A DNA stretch of 64,000 nucleotides from JTS-RE94 sp041750795 (GCA_041750795.1 JBGSYQ010000529.1:1-64000); one strand, 5' to 3'. Numbered from the stretch's first letter, positions 26,786-36,175 are shown. The notes: generated by a model not told the origin, from the letters alone. Made by a program: numbers and translations.

Positions 26786-28897
26786 ATGAGAGGCCAGTCG
26801 ACCGTCATGCCCGCCATTGCGAGCCGAATCACTCCGCGTCGAATTCTAGGGCTTGTTCTCGGGGCAGTGGTCCTGGCCGGCCTGTGCGTGCCGCTTCGCG
26901 ACACGGCGGCCGAAGTCACCGGTCCGCAGCGCAACGATCGGCCGATCACCAAGGCGATCACGGTCTTGATGACGCGCCAGCATCTGACCCGGCATCCGCT
27001 GGATGACGAGATCAGCAATCGCTGGATGAAAAACTACCTGAAAATGCTCGATCCGCGCAAGGTGTTCTTCAGCCAGGCGGACATCGACGAGTTCATGGTC
27101 TATCGCAATCAATTGGACGACATGGCGCTGCAGGGAGACACCTCGTTCGCGTACCGTGTGTTCAACAAGTTTCTGACGCGGATCGACGAGCGGGTGAAGC
27201 TGGTCGACGAGATCCTGGCCGGTCCGATCGACGAGACCGAAGACGAGGAGTTGATCACCGATCCCGACGCGATCAACTATGCCAAAACCGATGCTGAGGT
27301 GCGCGATCGCTGGCGTCAGCGCATCAAGTTCGACCTGCTCGAGCTATCGACCGACAAGCCGCCGTTGGAAGGCAAGGAAGCGCGCGACAAGGTTTCGAAG
27401 CGTTATCGTCATCTGGCCAAACGGATGCGACAAACCAGCAACGACGAACTGCTGGAAATGTATCTCACCGGGCTGACCACGGCCTTCGATCCGCACACCA
27501 GCTACATGGGCGCGCACACGCTGGAAGATTTCGAGATCCAGATGAAGCTTAACCTGGAAGGGATCGGCGCGGCGCTCGAGGCTCCCGAAGGCGAGACCGT
27601 GGTGAAGAAGATCATTCCGGGCGGTGCGGCTGCGAAAGACGGCCGGCTGAAGCCGGAAGATCGCATCGTCGGCGTCGGCCAGGACGTCAGCGGGCCCCTC
27701 GTGCCGGTGACCGACATGAAGTTGCGCGACGTCGTGCGGCTGATTCGCGGCCACGAGGGCACGACGGTGCGCCTGGAAGTGCTGCCCAAGGGCGAAACGC
27801 AGAGCAAGGTTTATGACATCGTGCGGCAAAAGGTCGAATTGACCGACGCCGAGGCACGCAGCGAGATCCTGGAAGCCGGCACGAAGCCGGACGGCAAGCC
27901 CTACAAAGTGGGCGTGATCAACCTGCCCAGCTTCTACATGGACATGAGCGGCGCCCGCGAGGGTTTGCAGGATTTCAAGAGCACCACGCGCGACGTCTCC
28001 AAGCTGCTGGCCGACTTCAACGCCCAGGGCGTGGACGCAGTGATCATCGATCTGCGCACCAACGGCGGCGGATCGCTCACCGAATCGATCAAGCTGACCG
28101 GCCTGTTCATCGACAGCGGCCCGGTGGTGCAGGTGAAGGATTCCGACGGGCAGAAGCAACAGTACGACGATACTGAGCGTGGCGTGGAATGGGCCGGTCC
28201 GCTGGTCGTGTTGACCAGCAAGCTCAGCGCCAGCGCCAGCGAGATTTTCGCCGGAGCGATTCAAGACTATAAGCGCGGCATCATCGTGGGCGACCCGTCC
28301 ACACACGGCAAGGGCACGGTGCAAAGCCTGCTCGATCTGGGGCAACGGCTGTTCGGCCGGTTGCCCAACTCGCCGCCCTTGGGCGCGCTGAAGATCACCG
28401 AGCAACAGTTTTATCGTCCCCAGGGCGATAGCACGCAAAACCGCGGCGTGCTGTCCGACGTCGTCTTGCCGTCGCTGATCGCGCAACTCGACGTCGGTGA
28501 GTCGGATCTCGACTATGCGATGAAATTCGACCACGTCGATCCGGTCAGCTTCCGGGCCTACAACATGGTCAGCAAGAAGCTGCTCGATGATTTGAACGCG
28601 AGGTCGGCCGCCCGCCGCCAGGAGTCGGAAGACTTCCAGCGCGTGGTCAAGGACATCGAGCACTTCAACAAGCAGAAAGAGCGCAAGCGCATCTCGCTCA
28701 ACAAGGAAAAATTCCTGGCTGAGAAGAACGAGCTTTCGCCGGAGAAGCAGGAAGAAAAGACGCTCGAGGAACTGAATGATCCGAACCGCCCGGTGGTGGA
28801 GCGAAACTTCTACTTCAATGAAGTGCTCGATATCACCACGGACTATCTGCAGATGCTCAACGGCGCGCCGCAAGCCGCTTCGGTCGGCCAACGCTGA
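26786..28897 (+). CDS. prc: Carboxy-terminal processing protease, Prc/Tsp type (S41)
   Basis: A 703-residue protease, the length of E. coli Prc/Tsp (about 680) rather than short CtpA. A membrane anchor or signal segment lies at about residues 18-40. It is followed by the Tsp-specific N-terminal domain (YLKMLDPRKVFFSQADIDEF), the TAFDPHTSYM segment, a PDZ domain (about 245-330, with EGIGAALEAPEG and RLKPEDRIVGVG) and the S41 peptidase core. In the core, KLSASASEIFAGAIQDY carries the catalytic Ser and HGKGTVQ the catalytic Lys. The C-terminus has the DUF3340-like Lys-rich region. Prc-type enzymes cleave periplasmic proteins from nonpolar C-termini and adjust peptidoglycan hydrolases. It is transcribed alone, with its own promoter-like sequence and a strong terminator after the stop. 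Confidence 0.92.
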   Translation: MRGQSTVMPAIASRITPRRILGLVLGAVVLAGLCVPLRDTAAEVTGPQRNDRPITKAITVLMTRQHLTRHPLDDEISNRWMKNYLKMLDPRKVFFSQADIDEFMVYRNQLDDMALQGDTSFAYRVFNKFLTRIDERVKLVDEILAGPIDETEDEELITDPDAINYAKTDAEVRDRWRQRIKFDLLELSTDKPPLEGKEARDKVSKRYRHLAKRMRQTSNDELLEMYLTGLTTAFDPHTSYMGAHTLEDFEIQMKLNLEGIGAALEAPEGETVVKKIIPGGAAAKDGRLKPEDRIVGVGQDVSGPLVPVTDMKLRDVVRLIRGHEGTTVRLEVLPKGETQSKVYDIVRQKVELTDAEARSEILEAGTKPDGKPYKVGVINLPSFYMDMSGAREGLQDFKSTTRDVSKLLADFNAQGVDAVIIDLRTNGGGSLTESIKLTGLFIDSGPVVQVKDSDGQKQQYDDTERGVEWAGPLVVLTSKLSASASEIFAGAIQDYKRGIIVGDPSTHGKGTVQSLLDLGQRLFGRLPNSPPLGALKITEQQFYRPQGDSTQNRGVLSDVVLPSLIAQLDVGESDLDYAMKFDHVDPVSFRAYNMVSKKLLDDLNARSAARRQESEDFQRVVKDIEHFNKQKERKRISLNKEKFLAEKNELSPEKQEEKTLEELNDPNRPVVERNFYFNEVLDITTDYLQMLNGAPQAASVGQR

Positions 28898-28931
28898 TTG
28901 GCCGGACCAGCCTCTCGCGCTGCAACCTTGC

Positions 28932-28961
28932 AAAGCCCTCGGCCTCGGCCGGGGGCTTTTT
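28932..28961 (+). terminator. Intrinsic terminator after the S41 protease gene
   Basis: A 12-base-pair stem with a single G-T pair (28932-28943 with 28948-28959) and a CTCG tetraloop is followed by a T-run to 28961. It starts 35 bases after the stop codon. The A-run on the left arm would also allow some termination from the opposite strand. Confidence 0.88.
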
Positions 28962-28998
28962 CAGTAAGCGCCCGCCCGCAGAACCCTCATACGAATTG

Positions 28999-29709
28999 CT
29001 AGCCCTTGCGCGCCTGAAAGAAAATGCTCGGCACGGCCACCCGCGCGCCGCATTTCGCCAGCGCCAGCCGGGCCAGGCTCTTGAGTTTGCGACCCAACGA
29101 GCACTTGCGGAACTGAACGAATGCGGTGACCCGGCAGGTAGCCGCGCCGAAATGCGGGGCCAGTTCGGCACGGATCCGGGGCACGTCGAAGCTGGTGGTG
29201 TGGCCCCAGCGATGAAACACCTCGCGGCATTTGGGGCAAACGGCCAGGTTGTCTTCGAGCACTTCACAGTACGGCACTGAGCCCAACAGGTAACCGCCCG
29301 GCTTGAGCACCCGCTGGATTTCGGCGAGTCCCTGTTGCCGCTGATCGGCGGTCAAATGCTCGAGCACTTCGGAAATCACGACGAAGTTGAACTCGCCGGC
29401 GAGAAACGGCATTTGTTCGACGCGACCCGTGCGTGCATCGATGCCCTGTTCAGCCAGTCGCCGAACGCTCGTTTCCGACGGATCGAGCGCGGCAACGGAC
29501 CAGCCGCGCTGGTGAGCGAGCATTTCGAACCGGCCGTCGCCGATGCCGATGTTGAGCACGCGCGATTTCGATCCGCCGGCCAGCCGGCCGACGCGGCGCA
29601 CCATGAACTCCAGCCGAGGATGGGAGTGTATGCCGCCGAAGACGTGCGGCGCTTCGTTCTGGAAATAATCCCAGATCGGTTCGTTGTGCTCCGCCTCATG
29701 GGTCGGCAT
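28999..29709 (-). CDS. Class I SAM-dependent methyltransferase
   Basis: About 236 residues. The SAM-binding motif I reads VLNIGIGDGRFEM (about residues 50-62). The acidic end of strand 2 is ALDPSE, and motif post-I/II is seen in FVVISEVLEHLTADQRQQGLAEIQRVLKPGGYLLG, split over the usual spacing. A CPKCREVFHRWGH segment near residue 165 contains a CxxC pair that may hold a metal or be structural, as seen in Methyltransf_11 proteins of glycan clusters. The C-terminal roughly 40 residues are basic and could associate with the membrane. The substrate is unknown. The ATG at 29709 is preferred over a GTG three codons earlier. It follows the PhnP-like gene by 29 bases on the same strand. Confidence 0.85.
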   Translation of the reverse strand: MPTHEAEHNEPIWDYFQNEAPHVFGGIHSHPRLEFMVRRVGRLAGGSKSRVLNIGIGDGRFEMLAHQRGWSVAALDPSETSVRRLAEQGIDARTGRVEQMPFLAGEFNFVVISEVLEHLTADQRQQGLAEIQRVLKPGGYLLGSVPYCEVLEDNLAVCPKCREVFHRWGHTTSFDVPRIRAELAPHFGAATCRVTAFVQFRKCSLGRKLKSLARLALAKCGARVAVPSIFFQARKG

Positions 29710-29738
29710 CGAAATCACCCGGTTGCTGCCACTGAGAC

Positions 29739-30542
29739 TTACGTCAACGGGATGCGCAATCCGTCGTAGCCCAGCTCCATTCCCTCGGGTAGCGACGCGT
29801 TGGTCGCCGCGTGCTCCAGGTCGTGTGACATGTGCGTGAAGTAGGTTCGCGCGGCGCCGACCTTGCGTGCCACGTCGACCGCTTCGCCCAGGCTGAAGTG
29901 CGTGGGGTGCGGATTGGGGCGCAGGGCGTCGAGCACCAGCACGTCGAGACCCTCAAGCAGCGGCCAACTCTCCGGCGGAATGCCGTTGGTGTCGGTGCAA
30001 TAGGCGACGTTGCCAAAGCGAAAGCCCAGCACGCGAAACCGCCCATGGCCCAAGCGGATGGGAATGATGCGCTGCGAAAGCACTTCAAAGGGCTCGGTGG
30101 CAATGGTGTGAAAGTCGATCTGCGGCACGCCCCCGGCATAGTTTTGCGTTTCGGCGGCAAAGGCATAATCGAACGACTTGCGTATCCGCGCTTCGACGTT
30201 GGTTTCGCAATAGACGGGCAGGGCATGCCCGAGCGTAGAGGGAAACAAACGCAGATCATCCAGCCCGAAGACGTGATCGGCATGGTCGTGGGTGTATAGC
30301 GCAGCATGGACGATACCGATCTTCTCGCGGAGCAACTGTGTGCGCAGATCGGGGGGCGAATCGACCAGCAGGTTGCCGCCGGCCAGCCCTAACACCAGGC
30401 CACAGCGAGTGCGATTGTTGCGGGGATCGGCGCTGGTGCAGGTGTCGCAGCCACAGCCGATGACCGGCACGCCGACCGAAGTGCCCGTCCCCAGAAAGAG
30501 CATGTGGCCGCGGATGTCGGTAGTGACGATCGACCGCTTCAC
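29739..30542 (-). CDS. PhnP-like MBL-fold metallohydrolase
   Basis: A 267-residue metallo-beta-lactamase-fold hydrolase. The N-terminus has LGTGTSVGVPVIGCGCDTC, with the short cysteine cluster typical of PhnP and PqqB-like proteins. The metal motif THDHADHVFGLDDLR lies at about 84-98 and further ligands are in the CTDTNGIP and FTHMSHDLEH segments. PhnP is a cyclic phosphodiesterase that helps phosphonate use, but no phn genes are visible, so this is more likely a general phosphodiesterase of the same branch. The listed start is a GTG; an in-frame ATG at 30503 (MLFLGTGTS) is also possible and would give a tighter N-terminus. It is probably in one transcript with the methyltransferase downstream. 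Confidence 0.85.
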   Translation of the reverse strand: MKRSIVTTDIRGHMLFLGTGTSVGVPVIGCGCDTCTSADPRNNRTRCGLVLGLAGGNLLVDSPPDLRTQLLREKIGIVHAALYTHDHADHVFGLDDLRLFPSTLGHALPVYCETNVEARIRKSFDYAFAAETQNYAGGVPQIDFHTIATEPFEVLSQRIIPIRLGHGRFRVLGFRFGNVAYCTDTNGIPPESWPLLEGLDVLVLDALRPNPHPTHFSLGEAVDVARKVGAARTYFTHMSHDLEHAATNASLPEGMELGYDGLRIPLT

Positions 30543-30696
30543 GAGGAGCCGTTTGTTGCGAAGTTCAGGAGTGCTCGAAACTTACCACGAGGGACGCCGC
30601 GTGTCGGCGGGGTGCCAAGCGGGCCTGGGCGCGGTGGCGAACGCGGGGGCCGGTTTGGCCGTATATCTAACGCTCGCCTGGACGGCCCAACCGTTA

Positions 30697-30723
30697 TTGA
30701 CCATTCGTCAGAATCGTTATAAA
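30697..30723 (+). promoter_or_regulatory. Putative promoter upstream of secA
   Basis: TTGACC (30697-30702) is followed by TATAAA (30718-30723) at 15 bases, or by TAAATT at 17 bases. It lies about 120 bases before the secA ATG, in an AT-rich pocket that stands out from the surrounding GC-rich DNA. Confidence 0.45.
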
Positions 30724-30841
30724 TTACGGTGCTTGCGAATGTTACGCGATTTTCACGTTCGTGGGTCCCGCTTGGAATCGGGATAGCGCCGCCCTGGGGC
30801 GGCTGCCCGCCCTCTTCGCCAAAAATTGGTGCAAACCGAGT

Positions 30842-33800
30842 ATGGAAGTTCTGGAACAGATTTGGGAACTGATCAGCGGCTTCATGAACGCTGTGGGCAG
30901 CGGTTTCGAGCGTGCAGTGACGTCGCTGTTCGGCTCATCCAATGCCAGATATATCAAGAAGTTACAGCCCAGGGTCGAGGCGATCAACGCCTTGGAGCCG
31001 AAATTCCAAGAGATGAGTGACGTCGAGCTGGCTCACCAGACGGTGTTGTTCCGCAAACGATTGGCAGAGGGCGAAGCGGTCGACGATCTATTGATCGAGG
31101 CGTTTGCCGCCTGCCGCGAGAGTGGCCGTCGCCACCTCGGCATGCGGCACTACGACGTGCAGTTGATCGGCGGCATGATCCTGCACACCGGCAACATTGC
31201 CGAAATGGTCACCGGCGAAGGCAAAACCCTGGTGGCCACGCTGCCGGCCTATCTCAACGCCCTGGAGGGCAAGGGCGTCCACGTCATCACGGTCAACGAC
31301 TATCTGGCCCGACGCGACATGGAGTGGATGGGACCGTTGTACATGGGGCTGGGGCTCACCGTCGGCAACATCCAGTCGGGCATGGATTCGGGCGAGCGGC
31401 AGAAGTCGTACGCCTGCGACATCACCTACGGCACGAACAACGAGTTCGGCTTTGACTATCTGCGTGACAACATGCGCCCGGCCGCACGCGGCGACGACGA
31501 ACACTATCCCAAGCACCTGCAACAGGCGCAAGGCCCGCTGCACTTCGCCATCATCGACGAAGTGGACAATATCTTGATCGACGAGGCACGCACGCCGCTG
31601 ATCATTTCGGGCCCGGCGCACGACGACGTCAGCCGCTATTCACACGCCGACAAGATCGCGCGGCAATTGAAAAAAGACACGCATTTCGAGGTCAAGGAGA
31701 AGGAGCACACCGTCCACCTGACCGATGAGGGGGTGCGCGCGGCCGAGAAGCTGGCCGGCGTAGAAAGCTTTTACACCTCGGGCCACATGGAATGGCCCCA
31801 CCTGATCGACAATGCGCTGAAGGCCCATTATCTGTACAAGCGCGACGTGAACTACGTGGTGATGGACGGTGAAATCATCATCGTCGACGAGTTCACCGGC
31901 CGCTTGATGCAGGGCCGCAACTGGAGCGACGGCCTGCACCAGGCCGTGGAAGCCAAGGAAAGTGTGCGCGTCAAGGAAGAAAACCAGACACTGGCCACGA
32001 TCACGCTGCAGAATTTCTTCAAGCTGTACGACAAGATCTGCGGGATGACCGGCACGGCCATGACCGAGGCCAGCGAGTTCTGGAAGATCTACAAGCTGGA
32101 CGTGTTTGCCGTGCCCACCAATCGCCCGCTGGTGCGGATCAGCGAGCCGGACGTCATTTTCCGCACCGAGCGCGAGAAGTTTCACGCGATCGCCGACGAG
32201 ATCGAGCGGAATCATCGCTACGACGTGATCGAGTTGAAAGACCGCACCGAGCGCGTGGGCACCATCCTCCGCGAGGACGAAAACGAAATCGAGGTCCAAC
32301 TGCGCGAGGGGAAGGAACGCGAAACGGTCCCCCGCGCCATCGTCGACCACGTGCAGAAGCACGGCCGGCCGGTGCTGGTGGGCACCGTGTCGATCGAGAA
32401 GAGCGAGCGGCTGTCGGCGGCGCTGGCCAAACGCGGCATCGAGCACGAGGTGCTCAACGCCAAGCACCACAAGCGCGAAGCCGAGATCGTGGCCCAGGCC
32501 GGCCGCAAAGGCGCCGTCACCATCGCCACGAACATGGCCGGCCGCGGCACCGACATCATCCTGGGCGGAAACGCCGAAACCATGGCCTGGGCTCTGCTGC
32601 AGGAAAAGTATGCCACGCGCCTCGACGTGCCGCAGGACGAGTGGACCGCCCTGGTCAAGGAAATCGAAGAGCGCGAAAACATGAAGCCCGAGGGGATGGA
32701 AGTCCGCGGGCTGGGCGGTTTGCAGATCATCGGCACCGAGCGACACGAAGCACGCCGCATCGACTTGCAATTGCGCGGACGCTGCGGACGCCAGGGCGAT
32801 CCGGGCCGCAGCCAGTTTTATCTCTCGCTGGAAGACGACCTGATGCGGATCTTCGCCGGCGAGTGGGTGAAGAACGTGTTGACGCGGCTGGGCATGCAAG
32901 AGGGCGAGGCCATTCGCAGCCGCATGGTCACGCGCCGCGTCGAAGGCGCTCAGAAGAAGGTCGAAGAACGCAACTTCGAAATTCGCAAGAACCTGCTCGA
33001 ATACGACGAAGTGATGGACGAGCAGCGCAAGCGCGTCTATGGCTATCGCCAGCGCCTGCTCGACGGCGTCAACTGCAAGCAGTTGATCCTCGAGATGATG
33101 GACAAGCAGGTCGACGAGCACCTCGACGAGTTTCTCGACAAGGACTACGGCACCGACACCTTCGCCAAGTGGGCCGGCGGGCAGTTGTCGGTCGAGCTGG
33201 ACGCGCGGGACTTTCGCGGGCTGGACTATGCCTCGGCCGCCCGGCAGGCCAAGGACGTGGCGTTGGGGCTGGCCGAAAGCCAGGTGTTCGACGCCATCGA
33301 GGAGAACCTGCCCGAGGAGGAAGACCCGGCCGAGTGGAATTGGGAGGCGTTGGCGAAGCTGGCCAATCAGCGCTGGAAGCTGAACCTGCGCGACCGCGAT
33401 CTGAAGAAGATCGAGCGCGACGCGCTGGCCGAGCACCTGATCGAAAAAGCGCACGAAGCCATCGAAGCGGTGCAGTTGGACGAAGGCGCCCGCTTTCTGG
33501 CCGAGGATTTCAGCATTCGCGAAGCAGCCGGCTGGATGCGCAACAAGTTCGGCATCGTGCTCGACCCGGTCGAGCTGGCGACGCTCGAGCCCGCCGCGAT
33601 CAAGCAACAGGCGCACGAGCGCGCCGGCCACGCCTACGAGCAGCGCGAGACGATCTATCCGGTCGCCAACGCAATCAGTTTCTTCACCCGGCAGGATGCG
33701 CAAGGCCAGAAGCGAATCGATCGCGACCAGCTCGTGGCCTGGGCCCGGCAGCGATTTGCCGTCGAGATGACGGTCGACGATCTGAAGAACCTGCAGCGCG

Positions 33801-34540
33801 AAGAGATCGAAGCGCGGCTGATCGAGCACAGCCGCAAGCACCTGGCCCGCACCGGGAAGGCGCTGGCGGAAGTGCAGCAAAAAGTCGCCAATTTGTTCAA
33901 TGGCGCCGATGCCAAGCAGACGGTCGCCCTGGCCAGCGGAGGCAATGGCGCGCTCACGTCGCTGACCGACTGGCTCGAACACAGCCTGGACTACAAAGTC
34001 TCGCCCGAAAAACTGGCGACGCTCAATCGCGAGCAGCTCCAGCGCAAGCTGGAAACGGCCGTCGAGGACCGCTATCGGCCGGAGATGCGCCGACTGGAAC
34101 GCGAGCTGGTGTTGCAGATTCTCGACACGGCGTGGAAGGACCACCTGCTGGCGATGGATCACCTGCGCTCCAGCGTGGGATTGCGTGGTTATGCCCAGGT
34201 CGATCCCAAGGTGGAATACAAGCGCGAGGGTATGCGCACCTTCGAGCTGATGTGGTCGAGCGTGGCCGAGCGCGTGACCGATCTGGTTTTCCGCATGGAA
34301 CAGGTTGATGAAAAGGCTGCCTCGCCGTGGACCGAAGCGCAGGCCATTCACGAAGAGGCCCCCTCGGCCACGGACATCGCCGGCCAGCAGCAGGCCGCCA
34401 TCGATGGCACGCAGGTCGATCGCAAACTGGAGCCGATTCGCAACCGCCAGGATCACGTGCGCCGCAACGACCCATGCCCCTGCGGCAGCGGCAAGAAGTT
34501 CAAGAACTGCTGCATGCGAAAAGACGGCGCTGCCGCATGA
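30842..34540 (+). CDS. secA: Preprotein translocase ATPase SecA
   Basis: The ATPase motor of the Sec pathway, at the membrane with SecYEG. It is about 1232 residues against 901 in E. coli. Visible features are FGSSNARYIKKLQPRVEAIN, Walker A MVTGEGKTL near residue 120, the DEVDNILIDEARTP Walker B, TVSIEKSERLSAAL, ATNMAGRGTDIILGG, LRGRCGRQGDPG and, at the end, the zinc-binding RNDPCPCGSGKKFKNCC. Between YGYRQRLLDG (about 730) and AWKDHLLAMDHLRSSVGLRGY (about 1095) there are some 350 residues where E. coli has about 130, so the helical scaffold/wing region carries an insertion of roughly 200 residues or more. The frame opens at 30761, but the ATG at 30842 gives the family-like start. It is upstream of waaA. 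Confidence 0.95.
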   Translation: MEVLEQIWELISGFMNAVGSGFERAVTSLFGSSNARYIKKLQPRVEAINALEPKFQEMSDVELAHQTVLFRKRLAEGEAVDDLLIEAFAACRESGRRHLGMRHYDVQLIGGMILHTGNIAEMVTGEGKTLVATLPAYLNALEGKGVHVITVNDYLARRDMEWMGPLYMGLGLTVGNIQSGMDSGERQKSYACDITYGTNNEFGFDYLRDNMRPAARGDDEHYPKHLQQAQGPLHFAIIDEVDNILIDEARTPLIISGPAHDDVSRYSHADKIARQLKKDTHFEVKEKEHTVHLTDEGVRAAEKLAGVESFYTSGHMEWPHLIDNALKAHYLYKRDVNYVVMDGEIIIVDEFTGRLMQGRNWSDGLHQAVEAKESVRVKEENQTLATITLQNFFKLYDKICGMTGTAMTEASEFWKIYKLDVFAVPTNRPLVRISEPDVIFRTEREKFHAIADEIERNHRYDVIELKDRTERVGTILREDENEIEVQLREGKERETVPRAIVDHVQKHGRPVLVGTVSIEKSERLSAALAKRGIEHEVLNAKHHKREAEIVAQAGRKGAVTIATNMAGRGTDIILGGNAETMAWALLQEKYATRLDVPQDEWTALVKEIEERENMKPEGMEVRGLGGLQIIGTERHEARRIDLQLRGRCGRQGDPGRSQFYLSLEDDLMRIFAGEWVKNVLTRLGMQEGEAIRSRMVTRRVEGAQKKVEERNFEIRKNLLEYDEVMDEQRKRVYGYRQRLLDGVNCKQLILEMMDKQVDEHLDEFLDKDYGTDTFAKWAGGQLSVELDARDFRGLDYASAARQAKDVALGLAESQVFDAIEENLPEEEDPAEWNWEALAKLANQRWKLNLRDRDLKKIERDALAEHLIEKAHEAIEAVQLDEGARFLAEDFSIREAAGWMRNKFGIVLDPVELATLEPAAIKQQAHERAGHAYEQRETIYPVANAISFFTRQDAQGQKRIDRDQLVAWARQRFAVEMTVDDLKNLQREEIEARLIEHSRKHLARTGKALAEVQQKVANLFNGADAKQTVALASGGNGALTSLTDWLEHSLDYKVSPEKLATLNREQLQRKLETAVEDRYRPEMRRLERELVLQILDTAWKDHLLAMDHLRSSVGLRGYAQVDPKVEYKREGMRTFELMWSSVAERVTDLVFRMEQVDEKAASPWTEAQAIHEEAPSATDIAGQQQAAIDGTQVDRKLEPIRNRQDHVRRNDPCPCGSGKKFKNCCMRKDGAAA

Positions 34541-34656
34541 CGACGGCCAGGGGCTGGCGACAGGAGGGAAGAAGGACAGCAGCCCGCCGGACGATTCCGG
34601 TCGGATGGGCGCTGTCTCAGTGTGCATCGAACACGTGGGAAAGGAGTCCCGACGCG

Positions 34657-35970
34657 ATGCGTTATCTATTCAATTTGCTGTATGCGGTGTTCCTGCTGGC
34701 CAGCCTGCCATGGCTGGTGGTGGCGGCCGTCCGCCGCGGCAAGTATCGCACTGGCTGGGGCGCAAAGCTGCTGGGGCTGGTGCCGCTGCGCACCTCGACG
34801 GCCCCGTGCGTCTGGCTGCACGCGGTGAGCCTGGGCGAAGTGAGCCTGATCGGACCATTGGTTGCCGAGATACGCCGGCGGCACCCGGATTGGCAGATCG
34901 CGGTTTCCACGACCACGCTCACCGGCTATGAACTGGCTCGACTGCGCTACGCGGATCACCTGGTTTTCTATTGCCCGCTGGACTTCAGTTGGGCCGTGCG
35001 GCGGGCGATGACGCGCATCCGGCCCACGATGCTGCTGCTGGTGGAGTTGGAGCTGTGGCCGAACCTGATCGATGCCGCCGGCAAAGCCGGGGCGAAGGTA
35101 GCGGTCATCAACGGCCGCTTGAGCGATCGCAGCTTTCGCGGCTACGGCCGTTTCCGCCCGCTGGTGAGCCGGCTGCTGGCCAGGCTCGACGTCATCGCCG
35201 CGCAGAACGCGCAATACGCCGATCGCTTCCTGGCCTTGGGAGCGCGCGACGAGTCGGTCTACGTCACCGGCTCGCTCAAGTTCGACGGCGCCGCGACCGA
35301 TCGCGACAATCCGCGCACCACCGCCCTGCGTATGCTGGCCGGGTTGAAGTCGAGCGACGCGGTGTTTCTGGCCGGCAGCACGCAGGAGCCCGAGGAGCAA
35401 CTGGCGCTCGACGCGTATCGGCAGCTTGTCGGCGCGCATCCGGAACTGCGTCTGGTGATCGTGCCGCGGCACCCGGAGCGGTTCGAGGAGGTGGCGCGGT
35501 TGTTGGAAGCAACCGGTGTGCCGTGGCAGCGCCGCACGGCGCTGGATCAACAGCCGGCCGATCCGCGAGCCCGCATTCTGCTGGTCGATCGCGTGGGCGA
35601 GTTGGCGGCCTGGTGGGGCGCCGCGCACATCGCCTACGTCGGCGGCAGCATGGGCGAGCGACAGGGCCAGAACATGATCGAGCCGGCCGCCTATGGCGCC
35701 GCGGTTTCGTTCGGCCCCAAGACGCGCAACTTCAAGGACGTGGTAGCGGCGCTGTTGGCGGCAAATGCGGCGGTTGTGGTACAGGACGGGCCGGGGCTGA
35801 CAGCGTTCGTCCGCCGTGCATTGGAGCAGCCGGGCTTTGCCGACGATCTGGGCGCCCGCGCCCAGCGCGTGGTCCGTGCACAGCTTGGAGCAACCGCACG
35901 GACGGTCGACCTGCTCGATGCATTGGTGACGCAGTCGAGTCGGTCCAGCGACCGTCGCACGGCAGCTTGA
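34657..35970 (+). CDS. waaA: 3-deoxy-D-manno-octulosonic acid transferase
   Basis: A 437-residue inner-membrane-bound enzyme that adds Kdo to lipid IVA, building the inner core of lipopolysaccharide. An N-terminal hydrophobic helix (MRYLFNLLYAVFLLASLPWL) anchors it. HAVSLGEV (about residues 55-62) holds the conserved catalytic Glu. VELELWPNLI and INGRLSDRSFRGY are family signatures, followed by the donor-binding GSTQEPEEQL, RHPERFEEV and VGGSMGERQGQNMIEPAAYGA-type segments in the second Rossmann half. AAGGAG at 34640-34645 supports this ATG; the frame is open much further upstream but runs over secA in another frame. Its presence implies lipid A-Kdo and hence a Gram-negative outer membrane. 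Confidence 0.93.
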   Translation: MRYLFNLLYAVFLLASLPWLVVAAVRRGKYRTGWGAKLLGLVPLRTSTAPCVWLHAVSLGEVSLIGPLVAEIRRRHPDWQIAVSTTTLTGYELARLRYADHLVFYCPLDFSWAVRRAMTRIRPTMLLLVELELWPNLIDAAGKAGAKVAVINGRLSDRSFRGYGRFRPLVSRLLARLDVIAAQNAQYADRFLALGARDESVYVTGSLKFDGAATDRDNPRTTALRMLAGLKSSDAVFLAGSTQEPEEQLALDAYRQLVGAHPELRLVIVPRHPERFEEVARLLEATGVPWQRRTALDQQPADPRARILLVDRVGELAAWWGAAHIAYVGGSMGERQGQNMIEPAAYGAAVSFGPKTRNFKDVVAALLAANAAVVVQDGPGLTAFVRRALEQPGFADDLGARAQRVVRAQLGATARTVDLLDALVTQSSRSSDRRTAA

Positions 35971-36004
35971 GTAGGTCTGCGTCGCAAGACATGCGGCATG
36001 GCCT

Positions 36005-36027
36005 CATGCTGAAGCCTGTACTCCAAC
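36005..36027. repeat. Solitary arm of the 628-713 repeat family
   Basis: These 23 bases match the reverse complement of the left arm at 628-650 at 21 positions, sharing GCTGAAGCCTG and ACTCCAAC. No second arm is obvious nearby. It lies between the waaA stop and the metK promoter. Confidence 0.55.
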
Positions 36028-36066
36028 GGGCAAAAAGCCGGGACTCCAACCGCCCGCGACCGCCGG

Positions 36067-36096
36067 TTGCGACGCGCTGTTGCTGGCAGCTATAAT
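36067..36096 (+). promoter_or_regulatory. Promoter of metK
   Basis: TTGCGA (36067-36072) and a perfect TATAAT (36091-36096) lie 18 bases apart. The expected transcript start is about 75 bases before the metK GTG. Confidence 0.6.
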
Positions 36097-36126
36097 GCTA
36101 GGCTATCTTGTGTGGCGGTGGTATTT

Positions 36127-36146
36127 GCCGGGCTGTTTGCCCCGGC
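36127..36146 (+). promoter_or_regulatory. Hairpin in the metK leader
   Basis: A six-pair GC stem (GCCGGG at 36127-36132 with CCCGGC at 36141-36146) with an 8-base loop is followed by CCTTTTG. It could be a weak attenuator or only a leader structure. The leader is too short for a known SAM riboswitch. Confidence 0.3.
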
Positions 36147-36175
36147 GTTCCTTTTGTCGGCTAGGAGACGCGCAC

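Noticed and set aside
30761..30841. Longer N-terminus for SecA
   Set aside because: The additional residues are not SecA-like, and the frame begins only about 40 bases after the promoter -10 box.
31640..34627. A 995-codon open frame on the minus strand opposite secA
   Set aside because: It is a shadow of the GC-rich secA codon pattern. Its translation is rich in Leu, Val, Arg, His and Gln without any motif, while secA is certain on the plus strand.
36097..36175. SAM riboswitch in the metK leader
   Set aside because: The leader after the promoter is about 75 bases and shows only one small hairpin, without the multi-helix core of known SAM riboswitches.
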